Source of the DNA: Victivallales bacterium
GTDB taxonomy: Bacteria > Verrucomicrobiota > Lentisphaeria > Victivallales > Victivallaceae
Assembly: GCA_019038735.1 (NCBI GenBank)
Contig: JAHOYW010000108.1
Location: forward strand, 1-10,472
Length of the DNA: 10,472 nt
Direction: 5' to 3'
Shown: positions 1 to 6,692 of the stretch, one piece after another
Position numbering within the stretch: position 1 is the first letter of the stretch
Layout: each line of letters begins with the position of its first letter
The notes under the pieces: model-generated
Told to the model about the DNA's origin: nothing
Seen by the model: the letters and a program-made list of their open reading frames with translations, nothing else
Database searches by the model: none
Translations under genes and position numbers: made by a program

Positions 1-274
1 CCGCTAGAGAGTCCATTTGAATTCCTTTCATGCTTGCCGCATTGAAAATACGCGCCGCAAAACCATCCAGAGCATCAAAAACCATAGCGAAGAGAATTAT
101 CCATGCTGAAATAGCGAAGACATCGGTTATTCCCTGTTGGCTTGAGTAAGCTCTTAAAGTATATAAAATAGCTCCAAAACCGCACACTGAATTACATAAA
201 GTCAAAGCGTTAGGTACTGATTTAAACCAGCGGTTACGCTCAATTAATGCCTTAAATTTTCCTTTTACAAACAT
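1..274 (-). CDS. pssA: CDP-diacylglycerol--serine O-phosphatidyltransferase (phosphatidylserine synthase), 5' part only
   Basis: This membrane enzyme transfers phosphatidyl from CDP-diacylglycerol to L-serine, giving phosphatidylserine. Only the first 91 codons are in the window; the gene continues past base 1. The translation begins MFVKGKFKALIERNRW, followed by PNALTLCN (residues 21-28), typical of the first segment of PssA-type proteins. The CDP-alcohol phosphotransferase signature D-x2-D-G-x2-A-R-x8-G-x3-D-x3-D is visible as DALDGFAAR (67-75), G84 and D88, with the last Asp just outside. Hydrophobic stretches at about 24-40 and 53-66 fit membrane helices. psd lies 89 bases upstream on the same strand, and its product acts on this enzyme's product. 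The ATG at 272-274 lacks a clear Shine-Dalgarno, so translation may depend on psd. The serine assignment over glycerol-3-phosphate (PgsA) rests on the psd neighbour and the N-terminal sequence. Confidence 0.88.
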   Translation of the reverse strand, partial: MFVKGKFKALIERNRWFKSVPNALTLCNSVCGFGAILYTLRAYSSQQGITDVFAISAWIILFAMVFDALDGFAARIFNAASMKGIQMDSLA

Positions 275-303
275 AATTTAGTCTACTTATATTTTAGCTG
301 TTC

Positions 304-365
304 AGGCTATAGCCTATAGCCTGTTAGTTTTTATTTTTTTGCTATAGCCTAAAACGCTACAGCCT
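304..365. repeat. Cluster of TATAGCCT/GCTATAGCCT repeats between psd and pssA
   Basis: A perfect 12-bp palindrome AGGCTATAGCCT lies at 304-315. A second TATAGCCT unit overlaps it (to 322), GCTATAGCCT recurs at 341-350, and a one-mismatch copy GCTACAGCCT sits at 356-365, running into the psd stop codon (364-366). A T-rich run at about 326-340 separates the copies. The repeats fill most of the 89-base gap. They could form small hairpins in the psd-pssA message or be slippage-generated. Function is unknown. Confidence 0.6.
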
Positions 366-1053
366 AATTAGCTATTTTTACCATTACACTAATACCGGCA
401 GAAACCTTGTCTCCAATTTTGACTTGAACTTCAAAGTCATCAGAAACAGGAATGTAAAGCTCAGTCCGTGAACCGAATTTAATCATTCCGTAAATTGCGC
501 CGCGTTCTATTTTGTTGCCGATTTCGACAGGACAGACTATGCGCCGTGCAATAGCACCGGAAACTTGCCGAATAGCCATTGGAAACGCAAAGTTGTTCAC
601 TGTAGCTGTTCCGCCAATTGTCATCGCTTCATTTTCTTTATGGCAGTCAGGATGGCGGGCATCAAGATAACGACCTTTGCGGTAATGTTTGTACGTAAGT
701 TCCAAATCGCTCGGAGCGCGGTTCAGGTGTACATTCAGAACTGAAAGGAAAATCCCGATACGCAAAGCATCTTGACCAGCAAAAGGCTCAATGCCATGAT
801 CGCTGACAATCTCAATATCTTTAATTACACCATCCGCGGGGCTCATCATAAGTTGAACATCCGCTGGAATTTTACGGTGGGGGTTACGGAAAAATGCAGC
901 TATTCCCAACCAGATAATTAACACAAAAAGTGCCAATGAAAACCCTGTTGCCGGGGCATGGAGAATCGCTAAAGTTATAGAGGCGGCAATTAGTAGTAAA
1001 GCGAACAAAGCGCTTAATCCCCATTCCCGCAAACCAAATTTAGTTAATGTCAT
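364..1053 (-). CDS. psd: Phosphatidylserine decarboxylase proenzyme, short (about 230-residue) type
   Basis: The product decarboxylates phosphatidylserine to phosphatidylethanolamine, using a pyruvoyl group made by self-cleavage. The protein has 229 residues. Two hydrophobic segments (about 13-31 and 36-55) anchor it in the membrane. SPADG (71-75) holds the catalytic Asp, NVHLNR (107-112) the conserved His, and GMIKFGSR (189-196) the self-cleavage site, predicted between G194 and S195. The FGSR site and small size match the short PSD-A class rather than the longer E. coli Psd with LGST. The ATG at 1051-1053 has a Shine-Dalgarno AAGGAAG about 7 bases upstream. It lies 69 bases after the DUF2062 gene and before pssA, so the three are probably one transcript. 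All expected catalytic residues are present. Confidence 0.95.
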   Translation of the reverse strand: MTLTKFGLREWGLSALFALLLIAASITLAILHAPATGFSLALFVLIIWLGIAAFFRNPHRKIPADVQLMMSPADGVIKDIEIVSDHGIEPFAGQDALRIGIFLSVLNVHLNRAPSDLELTYKHYRKGRYLDARHPDCHKENEAMTIGGTATVNNFAFPMAIRQVSGAIARRIVCPVEIGNKIERGAIYGMIKFGSRTELYIPVSDDFEVQVKIGDKVSAGISVMVKIAN

Positions 1054-1122
1054 TTATATCTTCCTTAAATTAATAAAACTGAAGCAGTAATGTAACGCCA
1101 AAAGTGTTTTTTTCAACTTCAA

Positions 1123-1644
1123 TCAAGCAGTTTGAGCGGCTTTTAATTTTTCTTTACGGCGCTTAAGCTTTAATTCTTTGAACTTACGATATTTTTTGAC
1201 CCAGTACAAAGAAAAGAAATAGCCAGGAACCGCCAATATTGTTCCGAACAGAAAACCACCGGCAAAAAATGACGCGACTACTTGTCCGCCCAGCGCGGAA
1301 AGAGAAGCCCAGGTTCGTTCATTGATAACAGTTTCCAGTTGTTTTTCAATATTTGCCAGTTTTAAAGGATTTCCAATTAAATAACTTCCGACCCAGCATT
1401 GTGCCGGGTAAATGAAAAAAATGGTAATATGGTTTGTTACCCAGGTACAGGCAAATGCAGGAATTTTAGCTGCGTTCAGAAGAAAAGCCAAGGCTATAGC
1501 TGTGGGGATCTGTAAGCCAAAAGGAATAAGCATTCCTACCATAAAGCCAATAGCAACGCCGCGTGCAATATAATCAGGAGAACCTGCCTGTTTTACCAAT
1601 TTTACATAAATATATTTCGGAGAAAATTTTTTAAATCTAAACAT
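1123..1644 (-). CDS. DUF2062 family membrane protein
   Basis: This 173-residue protein has the DUF2062 layout: a short basic N-terminus, a Gly/Pro-rich hydrophobic segment with GVAIGFMVGMLIPFG (29-43), the central motif TWVTNHITIFFIYP (67-80), matching the family's T-W-[VI]-x-N-x-x-T pattern, and a last hydrophobic segment (about 117-148). The C-terminal tail, from about 149, is strongly basic with many Lys and Arg, so it probably faces the cytoplasm. The ATG at 1642-1644 follows an AAAAGGG Shine-Dalgarno. DUF2062 proteins are inner-membrane proteins without a settled biochemical role. Position upstream of psd and pssA suggests co-expression with phospholipid synthesis, but that is inference from order alone. 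No terminator separates it from psd. Confidence 0.85.
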   Translation of the reverse strand: MFRFKKFSPKYIYVKLVKQAGSPDYIARGVAIGFMVGMLIPFGLQIPTAIALAFLLNAAKIPAFACTWVTNHITIFFIYPAQCWVGSYLIGNPLKLANIEKQLETVINERTWASLSALGGQVVASFFAGGFLFGTILAVPGYFFSLYWVKKYRKFKELKLKRRKEKLKAAQTA

Positions 1645-1770
1645 GAAACCCTTTTAATACTTTTGTTTGTTACAGTAGAAAAGATAAAGTAAGCTAAAAA
1701 GCAAGTTTTTCAACCAAAACATAGTAAAAATAAGTAAAACTTAAGCCATAACCCTAATGTGTACCTGGAC

Positions 1771-1912
1771 ATTGATCAACATTTCAAAGACGGGACGGTC
1801 ATTACTCGTGTTCGGCTCAAGAGACTTTCGCCCTCCATGGATTTCACCGCACTGGAGTTTTAACTGGAGGGCGAGGCTCCGACGAGCCGAATACGAGGTC
1901 TGTTATATCAAT
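1771..1912. repeat. Nested imperfect inverted repeat, candidate REP/MITE-like element in a gene-free gap
   Basis: The 308-base gap 1645-1952 holds no convincing gene. Within it, 1805-1818 pairs with 1884-1897 over 14 bp (one G-T wobble) and 1828-1837 pairs perfectly with 1865-1874 over 10 bp. The arms are separated by a symmetric 9+9-nt internal loop, and the hairpin loop is 27 nt. A weaker outer match, ATTGAT (1771-1776) with ATCAAT (1907-1912), may mark element ends. The core (GGAGGGCGAGGCTCC, 1866-1880) is GC-rich against AT-rich flanks, which suggests a mobile or repetitive origin. There is no T-run, so it is not a classical terminator. A 68-codon open frame crosses it on the plus strand but looks like a by-product of the repeat. 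Confidence 0.6.
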
Positions 1913-1952
1913 TTAAAACAATATATCCATCAAAATTGTGAGGCATTAACCC

Positions 1953-2444
1953 TTAAAACTTAACACTTATATCAAGACTGATTGAGTCATCAATGCAGTC
2001 TATTGCGTTAACATGAACATTGCCGTTTAATTTGCTTTGCAGCAAGTGATCCAGATCAATAGTTATGCTTTTGCCGCTTGAAGAAGCGAAATCCGGTAGT
2101 TTGATTGCCGCAAGTATCCTTTGCTCCAAGCCGATAATCCCGGTAATGCCGTTAAGCAAAGTTTGTGCCGTAGCATTGATTGCCTTGGAAATCTTTGAAT
2201 CACCGCCGACAGCTTCGGCATCCGAAGCGATTGTCAGGGTAGCAGTGACCGCACCGCCATCATGGGCAAAAGCAAGTGTTATCATCCAGTTTTCCGGCAC
2301 ACCGAATATCCCCAGAGCTTTTCTATCCAGACTAACTCTACAGACAACAGTTTTTTCATCAAACTCAAGGCTGTTTATCTGTCGAATTTGTTTGACCTGA
2401 GAAGCCGCCTGTATCATATCTTCACGACATAAAGTGATTTTCAT
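1953..2444 (-). CDS. Uncharacterised 163-residue protein downstream of rplQ
   Basis: I do not recognise this protein. The frame is open back to 2576, but that extension would cross the rplQ terminator and the end of rplQ. The ATG at 2442-2444 (MKITLCREDM) has a clear AAGGAAG Shine-Dalgarno about 6 bases upstream, so I start there. There is no signal peptide or membrane helix. The N-terminal part (about 1-70) alternates short strand-like segments (KTVVCRVSL, ENWMITLAFA, AVTATLTIA). A helical Gly/Ile/Leu-rich region at 84-116 includes LLNGITGIIG (96-105). The C-terminus has paired strand-like stretches, SITIDLDHLL (126-135) and SISLDISVKF (154-163). Such an end is seen in some lipid-binding folds, but this is only a weak resemblance. 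No promoter is clear after the terminator, so expression may rely on read-through from rplQ. Confidence 0.75.
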   Translation of the reverse strand: MKITLCREDMIQAASQVKQIRQINSLEFDEKTVVCRVSLDRKALGIFGVPENWMITLAFAHDGGAVTATLTIASDAEAVGGDSKISKAINATAQTLLNGITGIIGLEQRILAAIKLPDFASSSGKSITIDLDHLLQSKLNGNVHVNAIDCIDDSISLDISVKF

Positions 2445-2480
2445 AAGCTTCCTTGCGATTTCAGTTTTTTGGGTCAAGCG

Positions 2481-2512
2481 AAAAAAAACCCCAGGGATTA
2501 ACCGGGGTTTTT
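2481..2512 (-). terminator. Rho-independent terminator of the rpmJ-rplQ operon
   Basis: Read on the minus strand, AAAAACCCCGG, a short AT-rich loop and CCTGGGGTTTTT form a stem followed by a run of eight T (2481-2488). It begins 24 bases after the rplQ stop. The A-run before the stem mirrors the T-run, so it may also work in the plus direction, although no plus-strand gene ends there. Confidence 0.88.
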
Positions 2513-2535
2513 GATATTGTGAAAACTTGCAAAGC

Positions 2536-3009
2536 TTATTTTGCTTCTTCAGTTGCTTCTTCAACAAGTTCTTCACTTGCTTTAGGAGCCTTAGCTTTAG
2601 GAGCTTTAGCAGCTTTTGCTTTTTTAGGTTTTGCAGCTTTTTTGATTTCTTCGTCAGTTTCTACAAATTGCAGAATGCACATTTCCGCGGCATCGCCCAA
2701 ACGACGACTCAATTTGATGATACGTGTGTAACCACCATTGCGTTCCGCGTATTGCGGGGCAATTTCATCAAAGAGTTTTTTTACCGCAGTCTTGTCGCGC
2801 AGTTTTGAAACTGCCAGACGATGACGGTGTAAATCACCTTTTTTACCTAAAGTAATCATTTTGTCGGCAAAGCGACGGGCTTCTTTAGCTTTGGTGATAG
2901 TGGTCTTGATTTGCCCGTGCTCAATCAAGCTGCTAACCATATTGGCTAACATTGCTTTACGATGAGCACCGGTGCGACCGATTTTAAAGGTATGTAACCT
3001 GTGGCGCAT
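2536..3009 (-). CDS. rplQ: Large ribosomal subunit protein bL17 with extended C-terminal tail
   Basis: bL17 is a structural protein of the 50S subunit near the peptide exit tunnel. The globular domain starts [20 protein letters not shown] with the family pattern, and continues through the [11 protein letters not shown] region (36-46) to LQFVE (113-117). At 157 residues it is longer than the common 115-130. The surplus is a low-complexity tail from about 121: a Lys/Ala/Pro-rich part (123-144), then an acidic Glu/Ala end (146-156). Its ATG (3007-3009) overlaps the rpoA stop by one base (TAATG), and a strong GAGGAGG lies just upstream inside rpoA, so the genes are probably translationally coupled. 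It is the last gene of the operon, followed by a strong terminator. Confidence 0.97.
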   Translation of the reverse strand: MRHRLHTFKIGRTGAHRKAMLANMVSSLIEHGQIKTTITKAKEARRFADKMITLGKKGDLHRHRLAVSKLRDKTAVKKLFDEIAPQYAERNGGYTRIIKLSRRLGDAAEMCILQFVETDEEIKKAAKPKKAKAAKAPKAKAPKASEELVEEATEEAK

Positions 3010-4037
3010 TATTTATCCTCCTCGTCTTCGACTCGGATGGCTTCGCTTTCTGTTTCGATAGCAGCCAGCAAGTTCTCTCCGAACGGCATTCCGAGTGATA
3101 AACCGAGACTTTCGATTTTTTCTTTAATTTCATCTAATGATTTTTTACCGAAATTACGGTATTTGAGCATTCTGCTTTCAGTTTTACTGCAGAGCTCACC
3201 AATCAATTTGATGTTCGCGTTATTCAAACAGTTCATTGCACGAACTGACAAGTCAAGAACTTCAACATCCTGAGATAATACTTTGAAGAGTTTGAGCTCT
3301 TCGTCAGACATTTTCGCAAGAACATCTTCTTCGTCGGCTTGACCGCCAAGGAATGGTTTCAGATGATCCTTAAGGATGACCGCTGATAATTCCAGAGCTT
3401 CTTCTGGAGCTATGCGCCCATCAGTCCAAATTTCAAGTTCCAGACTGTCCATTTCAGTTTCTTCACCAATACGAGCAGCGCCGACATGGTAATTAACGCG
3501 GGTTACAGGACTGAATAAACAGTCAATCGCGATAGAACCGATAGCTTGTGAAGCCGCGTCCGGGTTTTTGCTTACAGGCAAGTAACCACGACCACTAATG
3601 ATATCAAGTTCAGCACGGAACGGCGCGTCTTTATCCAAAGTACAGATGATCTGTTCAGGATTAAGCACTTCAACAGTACCGTCAGTAACGATATCAGCTG
3701 CAGTAATGACGCCGGCCTTGTTTTTTATGATTTCCAGAGTTTTGCTCTGTTCACTGTTTAAGTTGACACGAACATTTTTGAGATTAAGAACTATTTCAGT
3801 AACGTCTTCAACCACATTCGGAAGAGATGAAAATTCATGAAAAGCTCCATCAATACGAATTGCGCTGATTGCCGCGCCTTCCATTGAAGATAAAAGTACT
3901 CTGCGCAAAGCATTACCAAGAGTATGTCCAAAACCGCTCATAAATGGCGATATGGTAAATTTACCATACTTTTCAGTAATAGTGGCTTCGTCAATAACGA
4001 TGCGCTGGGGCATTGGAAATCCCGATGCAACAGTCAT
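3009..4037 (-). CDS. rpoA: DNA-directed RNA polymerase subunit alpha
   Basis: The alpha subunit dimerises to seed RNA polymerase assembly, and its C-terminal domain contacts upstream promoter DNA and activators. The protein is 342 residues. The N-terminal domain has the assembly motif [20 protein letters not shown] (35-54), and a linker lies near 232-248. The C-terminal domain (about 250-316) has [16 protein letters not shown], where R266 corresponds to E. coli R265, and [15 protein letters not shown] (294-308). A short acidic tail follows. An in-frame ATG lies 15 bases further upstream (4050-4052), but GGAGG sits between the two and fits the ATG at 4035-4037, which I chose. The 64-base gap from rpsK includes a 16-bp AT palindrome (4058-4073) with a TATAAT (4066-4061 on the minus strand), so a weak internal promoter is possible, though no good -35 is visible. 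Confidence 0.97.
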   Translation of the reverse strand: MTVASGFPMPQRIVIDEATITEKYGKFTISPFMSGFGHTLGNALRRVLLSSMEGAAISAIRIDGAFHEFSSLPNVVEDVTEIVLNLKNVRVNLNSEQSKTLEIIKNKAGVITAADIVTDGTVEVLNPEQIICTLDKDAPFRAELDIISGRGYLPVSKNPDAASQAIGSIAIDCLFSPVTRVNYHVGAARIGEETEMDSLELEIWTDGRIAPEEALELSAVILKDHLKPFLGGQADEEDVLAKMSDEELKLFKVLSQDVEVLDLSVRAMNCLNNANIKLIGELCSKTESRMLKYRNFGKKSLDEIKEKIESLGLSLGMPFGENLLAAIETESEAIRVEDEEDK

Positions 4038-4101
4038 ATATTCCTCCAGCATTGTTTATTATTATATAATAATTCTGTATTAACAATTAACTGCCAGCCT
4101 A

Positions 4102-4605
4102 TTAGATACGGCGGCGTTTAGGCGGACGGCATCCATTGTGAGGAACAGGAGTAATGTCTTTTATGGCATTAATCTCTAGTCCGGCAGCAGCGATACCCCT
4201 GACTGCTGACTCACGTCCAGCACCAGGTCCTTTAATTCGAACTTCTACTTCTTTCATTCCAAGGGCCTGCGCACGTTTAGCAGCGTCACCGGCGATAACT
4301 TGAGCAGCATAAGCGGTACTCTTACGAGACCCTTTGAAGCCGTTCTTACCACCAGTGGACCAGCAAAGCACATTTCCGTGTAAATCGGTAAAAGTAACTT
4401 TTGTATTGTTGAAAGTCGCATGAACGAAAGCGATACCGGCAGGCACATAGCGCCCGCTTTTTGACCGCTTTTTACTCTCAGGAGCTTCGGCATTTGCTTC
4501 AGCAGGAGTTTCAACAGCAGTCTCGGCAGCTTCGACAGTTTCAGGAGCTTTTGCTTCTTCTACTGCTTCAGGAACTTCAACTTTAATATCTTTTTCTTCA
4601 GACAT
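4102..4605 (-). CDS. rpsK: Small ribosomal subunit protein uS11 with acidic N-terminal extension
   Basis: uS11 helps form the platform of the 30S subunit near the mRNA exit. The family domain runs from about residue 51 to 167, with [12 protein letters not shown] (57-68), [21 protein letters not shown] (80-100), the [11 protein letters not shown] loop (124-134) and the basic end [11 protein letters not shown]. In front is an unusual segment of about 45 residues made mostly of Glu, Ala, Val, Pro and Thr, closed by a basic patch (KKRSKS, 45-50). The usual length is about 125-130; this is 167. The frame is open slightly further to a TTG at 4615-4617, but the ATG at 4603-4605 with GGAA about 8 bases upstream is the better start. 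It sits 51 bases after rpsM; the next gene is rpoA, with no rpsD between. Confidence 0.96.
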   Translation of the reverse strand: MSEEKDIKVEVPEAVEEAKAPETVEAAETAVETPAEANAEAPESKKRSKSGRYVPAGIAFVHATFNNTKVTFTDLHGNVLCWSTGGKNGFKGSRKSTAYAAQVIAGDAAKRAQALGMKEVEVRIKGPGAGRESAVRGIAAAGLEINAIKDITPVPHNGCRPPKRRRI

Positions 4606-4656
4606 AATGTATTCCAATTTTTACTAATTAGCTTAATAAGTAATTCAGTAATATTA

Positions 4657-5055
4657 CTAATTACTTGCGGCCAAACGACGTTGAGTTTTGTCACGAATAG
4701 CACCAACTGTGCTTTTCTTGCCTTTACGAGTACGCGCATTAGTTTTTGTGCGTTGTCCTCGGCAAGGTAAACCGCGACGATGACGGGTTCCCCGGTAACT
4801 ATGAATTGATTGCAAACGACGAATATCTCCAGCAACGGATCGACGTAAATCACCTTCAACTATCATTTCATTCTGTAAAAGACTTGTGATAGCTGCGATG
4901 TTTTCATCTGTTAAATCATCAGCTTTGATTCCTTTCGCAACCTTAGCTTTCTTGATGATGTCCAGAGCTTTTGCCGGTCCTACGCCGTAAATATAACGCA
5001 AAGCGTATTCAATTTTTTTCTTACCAGGAATATCTACACCTATGATACGTGGCAT
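4657..5055 (-). CDS. rpsM: Small ribosomal subunit protein uS13
   Basis: uS13 lies in the head of the 30S subunit and contacts tRNA and the intersubunit bridge. The 132-residue protein starts MPRIIGVDIPGKKKIEYALR, the usual beginning. The helix-two-turn-helix region has IYGVGPAKALDII (22-34). The conserved basic block YRGTRHRRGLPCRGQRTKTN (87-106) is intact, and the tail is rich in Lys and Arg, as expected for contact with rRNA and P-site tRNA. The ATG at 5053-5055 has an AAAGGA Shine-Dalgarno. It follows rpmJ by 17 bases and precedes rpsK by 51, the standard order for this operon. Length and composition are ordinary. Confidence 0.97.
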   Translation of the reverse strand: MPRIIGVDIPGKKKIEYALRYIYGVGPAKALDIIKKAKVAKGIKADDLTDENIAAITSLLQNEMIVEGDLRRSVAGDIRRLQSIHSYRGTRHRRGLPCRGQRTKTNARTRKGKKSTVGAIRDKTQRRLAASN

Positions 5056-5072
5056 AATAATAAATCCTTTTT

Positions 5073-5189
5073 TTAGCCTTGTCTTTGTTTATGACGCGGA
5101 TTGCGGGAACAAATGACCCTAACCACGCCTTGGCGTTTTACGATCTGGCAATATTCGCATCTGCGTTTTACGGATGCTCGTACTTTCAT
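5073..5189 (-). CDS. rpmJ: Large ribosomal subunit protein bL36 (zinc-binding form)
   Basis: bL36 is a very small 50S protein. This 38-codon gene reads [20 protein letters not shown] and ends [14 protein letters not shown]. The metal-binding set C11, C14, C27 and H33 is complete, so this is the zinc-containing C+ form. The ATG at 5187-5189 has a GGGAG Shine-Dalgarno about 10 bases upstream. It is the first gene of the rpmJ-rpsM-rpsK-rpoA-rplQ operon and lies just downstream of a good promoter. In many bacteria infA, map or secY stands before it; here a non-coding stretch and then lpxK lie upstream. Confidence 0.95.
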   Translation of the reverse strand: MKVRASVKRRCEYCQIVKRQGVVRVICSRNPRHKQRQG

Positions 5190-5218
5190 ACCTGCATTCT
5201 CCCAGATTTTCAATTAAT

Positions 5219-5248
5219 ATTATTTTTAAAAAAACACACTTTGGTCAA
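5219..5248 (-). promoter_or_regulatory. Promoter of the rpmJ ribosomal operon
   Basis: On the minus strand a -35 box TTGACC (5248-5243) is followed after 18 bases by a -10 box AATAAT (5224-5219). Each matches the sigma70 consensus in five of six positions. Transcription would start near 5212, giving a leader of roughly 20-25 bases before rpmJ. The rest of the gap 5190-5444 is AT-rich and holds only small direct repeats: GAATATC at 5407-5413, 5414-5420 and 5430-5436, and ATAAACACA at 5267-5275 and 5308-5316. No ribosomal-protein autoregulatory structure is obvious. Confidence 0.65.
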
Positions 5249-5444
5249 GTCGTGAAGCTTGTGACTATAAACACAAAGTTTGATTATGCACGCGGTGGAA
5301 ACGGTACATAAACACATAAAGGATTTAAAATAACCGAAAAGATAAAACTTTCAAGCCTAAAACAAAATAAAATTAATTTTTTTTTACAAGCAGGAAATGA
5401 AGGAATGAATATCGAATATCGAATAAGGGGAATATCTTTTTATT

Positions 5445-6611
5445 TTACAGGAAACATATTCTTTCTATGCATTGATCGAAGTTTTCTCTCCCGCTCAGGA
5501 TGTCGATTTCCACACGGAGAAAATATGATTCTATATCATAACGATTAAGGCGCGGCATTCTGACGGCGTCTTTTTCGGTGGTGACGATGATGTCCGCTTT
5601 GGCGGCTTTTGCATCATTAACAAAGTCGATTAATTCCTGTTCGGTGAAACGATGATGGTCGGCGTAATGTATTGAATGAACGATTTCGCCGCCAAGCTGA
5701 CCGAGGAAAGCCTCAAAACTTTCCGGGCACGCGATTGCTGATATAGCGGCAATTTTCTTTTTTTGTAAAAACTTCAAATCTTCGCGCTCTCCGCGTTCGT
5801 AAACTTTTTCGAGGTAACGAGGTTTATGGCAACATTCGATGATTTCGGCGTGTCGATTATGTTTACTTAAGAATTTTTTAAGATGCTTCAAGTGACTGCC
5901 GCCGTTTGATTTTGTCAGGAAGATGTAATCCGCGCGGCGCAGATTTTTAATCGGTTCGCGCAAGATTCCGCGCGGTAGAACATGGTGATTTCCAAATGGA
6001 TCAGTAGAGTCAACCAGAACTATATTAATATGTGATTTTAAGTCGAGATATTGAAATCCGTCATCGAGAATTAAAGTATCAGTTTCAAACTTGTCAATTG
6101 CGTAGAGTCCTGATTTGACACGGTCTTTATCGACAATTACCGCGACGTCTTTCAAGTTGGTTGCCAGCATATAAGGTTCATCACCGGCATATTTGGAATC
6201 AAGCAGTAAGTTAGTGCCGTCGGAAACTATTTTAGGTGGAATTTCCATTTTTTCGGAGTTGAATTTTTGCGACATTTTTTTCAAAAATGGAATCTTTTTG
6301 CTTCGGTATCCCCGGCTCAGTATTGCGACTTTACGTCCTTTCTGGCGCAGGCTTTTAGCAAAAACCTCAACGACTGGGGTTTTGCCTGTGCCGCCGCAAC
6401 TGAGGTTACCAACACTTACTACCAGGCATCCTATCGAGCGATTACGAATGACGCGTTTATCGTACATCCAGATTCTGAATTGAATTGCCATTCGATAAAA
6501 ACGTGAAGCGATGAATAAAATCACCAAGAATATTTTATCCCTGATTCTTTGGCGTTTGCCGACGATTAATTGTAAAAAATATTGTTCAAAATTTTCTGAA
6601 TGTTTTCCCAA
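5445..6611 (-). CDS. lpxK: Tetraacyldisaccharide 4'-kinase (lipid A biosynthesis)
   Basis: LpxK phosphorylates the 4' position of the tetraacyldisaccharide 1-phosphate to form lipid IVA at the inner membrane, so the organism makes lipopolysaccharide. The 388-residue protein has an N-terminal hydrophobic helix (about 26-48), the P-loop VGNLSCGGTGKTP (67-79), LSRGYRS (98-104), the DDGFQ motif (183-187) with a catalytic Asp, LPRGILREP (212-220), and YADHHRFT (316-323). These are the expected landmarks in order. It is longer than the usual 320-350, partly from Lys-rich segments at 104-128 and 235-260. No ATG precedes M41; the first codon is TTG at 6609-6611, with AAGG about 11 bases upstream. The distance from this TTG to the P-loop matches E. 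coli LpxK, so TTG is likely but not certain. The neighbours are not lipid A genes. Confidence 0.93.
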   Translation of the reverse strand: MGKHSENFEQYFLQLIVGKRQRIRDKIFLVILFIASRFYRMAIQFRIWMYDKRVIRNRSIGCLVVSVGNLSCGGTGKTPVVEVFAKSLRQKGRKVAILSRGYRSKKIPFLKKMSQKFNSEKMEIPPKIVSDGTNLLLDSKYAGDEPYMLATNLKDVAVIVDKDRVKSGLYAIDKFETDTLILDDGFQYLDLKSHINIVLVDSTDPFGNHHVLPRGILREPIKNLRRADYIFLTKSNGGSHLKHLKKFLSKHNRHAEIIECCHKPRYLEKVYERGEREDLKFLQKKKIAAISAIACPESFEAFLGQLGGEIVHSIHYADHHRFTEQELIDFVNDAKAAKADIIVTTEKDAVRMPRLNRYDIESYFLRVEIDILSGRENFDQCIERICFL

Positions 6612-6621
6612 AACGATATAT

Positions 6622-6676
6622 GCCTTATAGTGGTTGTATTTTATTTATCAAAAAAATAAAATACAACCGTTAAGGC
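6622..6676. promoter_or_regulatory. Long hairpin between the pseudopilin gene and lpxK
   Basis: GCCTTA (6622-6627) pairs with TAAGGC (6671-6676), and inside it 6632-6646 pairs perfectly with 6654-6668 over 15 bp around a 7-nt loop. In the minus-strand transcript this lies after the pseudopilin stop and ends 11 bases before the lpxK TTG. The only AAGG resembling an lpxK ribosome site is in the outer stem. There is no T-run after the stem, so it is not a standard terminator. A weak promoter-like pair (TTGTAT, 17 bases, TAAAAT) lies within the arms on the minus strand. Confidence 0.7.
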
Positions 6677-6692
6677 TCAAGTTCAAACAGAA

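Noticed and set aside
1757..1963. 68-codon plus-strand open frame
   Set aside because: It spans the hairpin repeat, has no ribosome site, and its Arg/Trp-rich translation reflects the repeat, not a protein family.
2445..2576. N-terminal extension of the 163-residue protein
   Set aside because: It would run through the rplQ terminator and the end of rplQ; a strong ribosome site marks the internal ATG at 2442-2444.
2453..2808. Ser/Phe-rich open frames opposite rplQ
   Set aside because: Antisense shadows of the Lys/Ala/Glu-rich bL17 tail.
4058..4089. Internal rpoA promoter at the AT palindrome
   Set aside because: TATAAT is present but no -35 at acceptable spacing matches more than three of six bases; only mentioned under rpoA.
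4254..4859. Two minus-strand frames overlapping rpsK and rpsM
   Set aside because: Alternative frames inside clearly identified ribosomal protein genes.
6622..6676. Integron attC or classical terminator
   Set aside because: Lacks the attC core sites and any integrase nearby, and lacks the T-run of an intrinsic terminator.
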